DNA of 64,000 nucleotides from Rhizophagus irregularis (taxonomy: Eukaryota; Glomeromycota; Glomeromycetes; Glomerales; Glomeraceae), in NCBI RefSeq assembly GCF_026210795.1, contig NC_089454.1:3398501-3462500 (forward strand), read 5' to 3'. A program made the translations under genes and the position numbers. The notes beneath the pieces were generated by a model. It saw nothing but the letters and a program-made list of their open reading frames with translations. It ran no database searches and was not told where the DNA came from. Within the stretch, counting starts at the first letter, position 1. Each line of letters starts with the position of its first letter. Below, one piece after another: positions 58,471-64,000 of the stretch.

Positions 58471-58690
58471 TGGTTTTAGATTACACAAGAATTCAAAAAA
58501 AGGAAATTAATTTTACTAATCACTTAATTCCAGTTGAAGCTATAACTTTTTATTACTTCAAGTTTTGGATTACACAAGAATTTAAAAAAGGAAATTAATT
58601 TGCCAATCACTGAATTCTAGCTGAAGCTATAACTTTTATTACTTCAAGTTTTGGGAAACATGAGAATCCAAAAAAGGAAATTGATTTGCT
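58471..58690. repeat. tandem repeat, three ~92-bp units
   Basis: Each unit carries GATTACACAAGAATTCAAAA, GGAAATTAATTT and GAAGCTATAACTTTTATTAC in the same order, with growing divergence. It lies before the Helitron relic and may be part of its 5' region. 58691-59150 is AT-rich and featureless. Confidence 0.7.
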
Positions 58691-59708
58691 GATTACTTAA
58701 GTTATAGGTTATCATGAAAATTAAGACGCAAAAATACAAAGATGAAAATTATTATAATGATCACTTAACTTTGGCTGGAATTACCATATTTGTATAAATA
58801 TACAATCATAATTTGTTATTATAAGTTAAAATTGTATACACTTTTAGTAATTTTTTATCATTAAAAATTAGTAAATAACTAATATTGATAATTTTTTTTT
58901 TAAAACCTTTTTTTAAATACATTTGAAATATCTAACTATTTTTTTCTAAAAAGTTTTTAAATTTGTTTAAAACTTTTAAACTTCTAACCAAATTTTTCTT
59001 AAAAGATTTTAAAATTTATAATATTATAATATATAATATGAATATGAATCATAAAGTTTTTAAAGAATGTCAAAGAATATTTAATGCTGAATATTAATAA
59101 CGTTTTTGTAATTAAAATCAAAAGCGTCCAGGTAAAAAGAAAAATATACTTATAACATGACCAACTAAAAGAACAAAAGGAGTTGGTAATAAAGTTAATC
59201 AACTAGCACAAATTCCTAAGACACGTATTTATCCATGAGTTTCTACTGGATTGGAACACCATTTACTAGGTCAAATAAATCATAGATGTAGCAAATGTGA
59301 AGCTATGATATGGATTGATAAAAGAGTAAATAAGTCATCAAAATTACCAGTATTTACCATATGCTGTGTAAATGGAAAAGTCATACTTTCCTTTTTTCAA
59401 GAATTACCTTATCTTTTTAATATACTTTTTCTTGAAAATAATTCATGTTCACGTTTATTCTAGCAGAATATTCGCATATACAATTCTGCTTTATCTTTTA
59501 TATTTTTGGAAGCAAATATTGACCATCAAATTACTAGTGCAGGTAGTGTTTACACTTTTAGGATTCATGGTAAAATGTATCATAGAATAAGTACTTTGTT
59601 GTCTAATCCTGAAAATCTACCATTCCACCTTCTTTTGCCCAAATTTACATTTATGATACTGACCATAAAATTAATAATAGATTAAATGTAATACCTAACC
59701 TTAATTTT

Positions 59709-60103
59709 ATCGCCGGTTTCTTTTTAGTGTGATCTAGTTAAAATAATAATAAAAAAAGATGAATTTTAGAAACCTGTGATTACTAAAATTTTATTGTATT
59801 TTTAGGTAGAGAAAATGCAAATACAAGCTGAAAATGCAATAAAATTTTAGTAATTACAAGTTTTTAAGTAAGTTTACTTATAAGTAACTTTTAAAGCATA
59901 AATGTTACACAAATTTTTAAGGAGTCACTTATAAGTAAAATTACTTTAAAACTTGTGATTACTAAAATTTTATTGCATTTTCAGCTTGTATTTGCACCCT
60001 TTCTATCTAAAAATACAATAAAATTTTAGTAATCACAGATTTCTAAAATTCACCTTTTTTAATTATTATTTTAGCTAGATCACATTAAAAAGAAAAAGGC
60101 GAT
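59709..60103. mobile_element. ~395-bp foldback element inside the Helitron
   Basis: The arms of about 190 bp are near-perfect inverses: TTTCTTTTTAGTGTGATCTA, GATTACTAAAATTTTATTG and GCAAATACAAGCTGAAAATG on the left return reversed on the right. It interrupts the Helitron reading between IPNLN and NILIEL. The target duplication is not exact, so the ends may be off by a few bases. Confidence 0.8.
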
Positions 60104-60358
60104 AATATTCTTATTGAACTTTAACAAATACTATATGAAATCAATTCATATATTAATATCTTTCGTCAAGCTGGACAATTGCTAAGAAATGATCCATTGT
60201 TAGATTTATGATTAGCAATAATTAATAATAGAACAAGAAATTTATAATGGTATAATACACAAAATACATCAGAAGTAATAGCTATTATAATAACTGATAA
60301 GAAATGGACAAAAAACAGAAAATTAAAATCGTGATATAATATTATGATCACATGAAGG

Positions 60359-60877
60359 TAGTGTTACAATCCGAGGATATCCGTCACCATTTTATCCGAT
60401 CTGATTAGAATCCGCCATCCGTTTATCCGATCTGATTAGAAATCCGTCATTCGGAATATCCGCATAAGTATCATCTGGATCATCTGGATTATCCTTAAGG
60501 ATTATCCGGATTATCTATTAATACCATTAAAATTTGTATAAGATATAATTCCAGCCGGCATTAACTGATCGGCACCAGAATTTCCTTTTTTGGATCCTTG
60601 TACAACAAGAATTCCCAATTTTCACAGAAATCAAAATTTCCTTTTTTGGAAATTTGTGTAATGTCACGTGATTTGACGGGATGCGAATCATTATAAATTA
60701 AATTTGTCGGATATCTGTCGGATGAATCCGTTATTATCCGTCATCTGAGAAATCCGATCTGTTATTATCCATCATCCGTGTGATCCGATCCGTTAACTTA
60801 TCCGTTATCCGTATAACCGCCAATATCCAGATATCCGTCAAAAAATCCGGATAGCGGCTAATCAGATTGGAACACTA
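60359..60877. mobile_element. 519-bp TCCGNTATCCG-rich foldback element
   Basis: The inverted ends are TAGTGTTACAATCCGA and TAGTGTTCCAATCTGA (reversed right end). An exact 8-bp duplication CATGAAGG flanks it (60351-60358 and 60878-60885). Removing the element and one duplication restores the Helitron reading SHEGGMQ. The arms are built from ATCCGTCATCCG and ATCCGATCTG units. It is a hAT-type non-autonomous element. Confidence 0.93.
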
Positions 60878-61415
60878 CATGAAGGTGGAATGCAATAAAT
60901 TTTAAAGATTCATTATGCTTACATAACACTTCATTATGTTCTTATATTTTCAAAAGGAGAAGATGGATGGCATCCAAACATTCCTATACATAATAATGAA
61001 TCTACTTATGATGAGAATATATCTGAGTTTAGTAATGAAAATAAATTAAATACATCAGATAAAAAAAGCGTAATTATAATAAATTATTTTCATATCGCCT
61101 TGAGTTGAATGACCTGAAGAACGAATAACTTTACATTACTATGATTTATTATTTCAACAATGGATTGTTAATATATATACAGTAGTTGAATAAATGCGGT
61201 TAAATTATGTAAAATTTAATCAAAAAAATATATGTGCAGAATTATATAACGGCTTTCAGAATGCTATGATTTCAGGTAATGATGTGTGAATATAGGGCGG
61301 ATTATCGCTACCTTCAAGATTTTACTGGTAGTTTCAATAAATCATAAGTTATATCGAAGATGGGATGGCTATTATAAGAGTATTTGATAAATCTGATTTA
61401 TTTATTACTATAATA

Positions 61416-61664
61416 TCGCTAGTGAAATAGTCCAAATCGGCTAGAAATCGGATGTCCGATTTTAGGCTGAATTTGGTGATAAATATGGCCGATTTATTAA
61501 TTTAGGCAAAGTTCCGATTGGCAGGCCGATCGATGCCGATCAGAATGTCCGAATTGTATCCGAATTGCTTAGTATTTTTAATCGAATTGTTTAAAAAATA
61601 TTATTCGTAAATTTATTGAATTGCAGTGAATTTATTCGAATTATGGTAAATTTGTGACAAATTT
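61416..61664. other. GATCGGC-rich repeat edge
   Basis: It starts where the Helitron reading breaks (TAGTGAAATAGTCCAAATCG). It is dense in ATCGGNNGATCGG and CGATTT units, as in the arms of the other foldback elements, and probably is the left end of an element whose other end lies past 64000. Confidence 0.45.
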
Positions 61665-61915
61665 TCTAATTGTAGTAAAATTTATTCCAAATTGTAGTAA
61701 AATTTATTCCGGTTTGTAGTAAAATTTATTCCAATTTGTAGTAAAATTTATTCTGATTTGTAGTAAAATTTATTCGGTTGTAGTAAAATTTATTCTGATT
61801 TGTAGTAAAATTTATTCAATTGTAGTAAATTTATTCTGATTTGTAGTAAAATTTATTCTGATTTGTAGTAAAATTTATTCCGATTTGTAGTAAAAATTTA
61901 TTCTGATTTGTATTC
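61665..61915. repeat. 21-bp minisatellite, about 11 units
   Basis: The unit TTGTAGTAAAATTTATTCTGA is repeated head to tail with small changes (CCGA, CCAA or CAA at the junction) and some shorter units. Confidence 0.9.
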
Positions 61916-62104
61916 TGAATTGTATCGCAAATTACAGTAAATTTTATTCTGAAATTTAAAATATTACATATACGTATAAAACAATTTCTTAAAAATCATC
62001 CCCACTTTCTAACAAATCTGTCGGTATACGTTAAATTCCTTAATTCCATTTGTTTCTACAAATTGGAGATGATTTTATAAAAAAAAAAAGAGAAAAAACA
62101 TTAA

Positions 62105-63545
62105 AATAACGTTTTTTTTAAGTTTCAAGTTTGAAAATCAAAACGTTACCTGTAGGATGGCAAATCGAAGCCAATTTCCGTACAAAAAAATCAATAAAAT
62201 ATAATAAAAATGTTAAATTAAACATTTTTATTAAGTTTCATCGAAAAAGTTTGAAAATCGAAACTGCGCGGGATAGGTATCCAATTTGGAGCCGATTTGT
62301 AAAAAAAATAATAAAATAATAAAACGTTAAATTAAACGTTTTTTATTAATTGCGTCAAAAAGTTTCGAAAATCGAAACTTTCTTTGATTCCGGTATCAAT
62401 TTTGGAGTACATTTAACGCAAAAAAAATTAATAAAAATAATAAAAATGTTAAGAATTTAAACGTTTTTTATTAAGTTTAAATAAAGTTTCGAAACTTGAA
62501 ACTTTACTTGCGAAATTCCGGTATCCAATTTGGAGCCGATTTCCTGCAAAAAAAAAATAATAAAAATAATAAAAAAACGTTAATTTAAACGTTTTTATTA
62601 ATTTGCGTCAAAAAAGTTTCGAAAATCGAAACTACTTGCGCGTGTATCCAATTTGGAGCCGATTTTCCTGCAAAAAAAATTAATAAAAATAATAAAAAAC
62701 GTTAAATTTAAACGTTTTTTTATTAATTTTTTTTCAAAAAGTTTCAAAATCGAAACTTTACTTGCGGGATTAGAGTATCCAATTTGGAGCCGATTTCCTG
62801 CAAAAAAATAATAAAAATAATAAAAAAATGTTAATTTAAACGTTTTTTTATTAATTTGCGTCAAAAAGTTTTGAAAATCAAAACTACTTGCGGGATTCCG
62901 GTATCAATTTGGAGACGATTTCCCTGCAAAAATATTAATAAAATATAATAAACGTTATATTAAACGTTTTTTATTAAATTTTTCAAAAAGTTTCGAAAAA
63001 TTGAAACTCTTTGCTTGTGGGAATGGTATCCATATTGGAGCCGATTTCCCTGCAAAAAAAGTAATAAAATATAATAAAAAACGTTATATTAAACGTTTTT
63101 TATTAATTATTTTTTCAAGTTTGAAAAATCGAAACTTTACGCAACGGGATTCGTATCATATGTGGAGCCGATTTCCGCAAAAATATTAATAAAATATAAT
63201 AAAAAACGTTATATTAAACGTTTTTTTATTAATTTTTTCAAAAGTTTCGAAAAATTGAAACTTTACGGTATTCCACTACAATAATATTAAAAAAAAAAAA
63301 AAAAAAAATGTTAAACGTTTTTTTCAAAGAAGTTTCGAAAATGCAAAGCTTATCTGGAATATCGGCGTCCACGTTGGAGCCGATTTACTTATACGAAAAG
63401 TAAAAAAAAATGTTTTTAGTAATATTAAAAAACATTTTTTAAAGTTGAAACTTTTGTTTGAAACTTACCTTTGGAAATCGATGTATCCAAGTAGGAGCCG
63501 ATTTATATTTAAAAGTATAAAAAAATGTTGAAAAGCGTTTTTTAA
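62105..63545. repeat. ~115-125-bp satellite, about 12 units
   Basis: Each unit holds two inverted pairs, AACGTTAAATTTAAACGTT and GTTTCGAAAATCGAAAC, separated by GGTATCCAATTTGGAGCCGA and TTTCCTGCAAAAA. Units vary by small deletions, and the last four decay in sequence. ORFs here (for example 62131-62319 and 62598-62864) arise from the repeat in both orientations. Confidence 0.88.
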
Positions 63546-64000
63546 AGTAATAGTTTTGCAAAAAAAATTAATAAAATCAGGCGTTAACTAATGTTCCGAT
63601 TGAAAATATTAAATGAAAAGTTAAAAAATGTTTCGTAAAAAATAAAAATGTTAAAAATTGAGCAATTATTTAAGATAAAAAATTAAAAAAATCCCAAAAG
63701 CGATTTAAAACCATTTTGTTTTAGGAATGAAGTTAGATGAAGATAAAGTTTTAGCTTTAGTTTAAATAAAAATCTAAATTCGGTAATAGATCAACTAATT
63801 GCCAGATTAAATTTACTGTAGGTATGAACACGAGTACATCAAATAAGTTGATTTTGAAAAATCGTTTATTAGAAATTGAGCCAATTTTTCCATGCCCAAA
63901 AGTTTTGATTTCGACCAGTGCAATTTGATATAAAAGTCATAAATCAAACAAATATTAAGCGAATTTTAAGCTGTTAATCAAATATGATAATTTTTTGCTA
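63546..64000. other. AT-rich end of window
   Basis: Nothing is supported. A short stretch near 63780 (NSVIDQLIARL) is too small to judge. Confidence 0.4.

Larger units (their letters stand above)
59150..61415 (+). pseudogene. Helitron Rep/helicase relic (N-terminal domain)
   Basis: Conserved blocks of the Helitron_like_N domain occur in order on the plus strand: HHLLGQINHRCSKCEAMIWI, then SKLPVFTICCVNGKV; HQITSAGSVYTFRIHGKMYH, then RISTLLSNP; YINIFRQAGQLLRND; GEDGWHPNIP; LLFQQWIVNIYTVVE, then RLNYVKFNQKNICAELYNGF; and MAIIRVFDKSDLFIT. Stops and frameshifts are frequent; a TGA at 60209-60211 replaces Trp in the LWLAIINN block. Two foldback elements (59709-60103 and 60359-60877) interrupt it, and a third repeat cuts it at about 61416. 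The catalytic Rep HUH motif and the helicase lie beyond the break and are not visible. Helitrons move by rolling-circle replication; this copy is dead. Confidence 0.85.

Noticed and set aside
61665..63545. Regular repeats resembling a CRISPR array
   Set aside because: The repeats are head-to-tail without unique spacers, in a spliceosomal-intron genome; they are minisatellite and satellite DNA.
1..64000. tRNA and rRNA genes
   Set aside because: No segment with a convincing A-box/B-box pair and cloverleaf, and no rRNA core sequence, was noticed by eye; a covariance-model scan would be decisive.

Overview
This is a very AT-rich eukaryotic nuclear window. Its genes carry short GT..AG introns of mostly 60-125 nt, and transposon remains fill much of the space. 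Three things together suggest a Glomeromycotina (arbuscular mycorrhizal, Rhizophagus-like) fungus: a Crinkler-type NTPase/nuclease gene, lineage-type hypothetical genes, and a large load of decayed hAT, Helitron and LINE copies. The organism is inferred from gene content, not from a marker gene.

Layout. 1-10.8 kb is a transposon nest: the 3' part of one hAT element, then a complete 6.9-kb hAT element (3902-10793) with 19-bp terminal inverted repeats and a perfect 8-bp target duplication. Two foldback elements, one with a third inside it, sit in this hAT, and each has its own exact 8-bp duplication. 11.1-13.1 kb holds a 5'-truncated LINE and a DDE transposase relic. 13.6-16.1 kb is an 8-exon GMC oxidoreductase gene. 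20.5-23.0 kb is a 10-exon gene of unknown function with an odd GC-rich repeat upstream. 25.6-27.3 kb (minus) is a cytochrome P450. 27.3-39.1 kb is gene-poor and holds several MITEs. 39.1-40.3 kb is a bHLH transcription factor, and 41.1-42.4 kb (minus) is a PAP2 lipid phosphatase. 43.6-44.4 kb is a doubtful small gene with a duplicated structured block in its intron. 46.4-49.1 kb is a 10-exon AAA+ ATPase with one frameshift. 50.5-53.7 kb holds a broken PD-(D/E)XK nuclease fragment meeting a three-exon Crinkler gene tail to tail. 54.5-56.7 kb holds a coiled-coil gene fragment and a small fragmented gene. 56.7-64 kb is again repeats: MITEs, a Helitron relic with insertions, a 21-bp minisatellite and a ~120-bp satellite.

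The chromosomal genes (GMC oxidoreductase, P450, bHLH factor, lipid phosphatase) look like independent single-copy functions, not a pathway cluster. The most informative signal is the transposon structure: nine insertions can be delimited to the base by 8-bp duplications, two copies of one MITE differ at only two positions, and a palindromic core recurs inside elements with unrelated ends. Gene models were built by hand from reading frames and splice sites. The multi-exon models keep phase through every junction; the only exception is the AAA+ gene.
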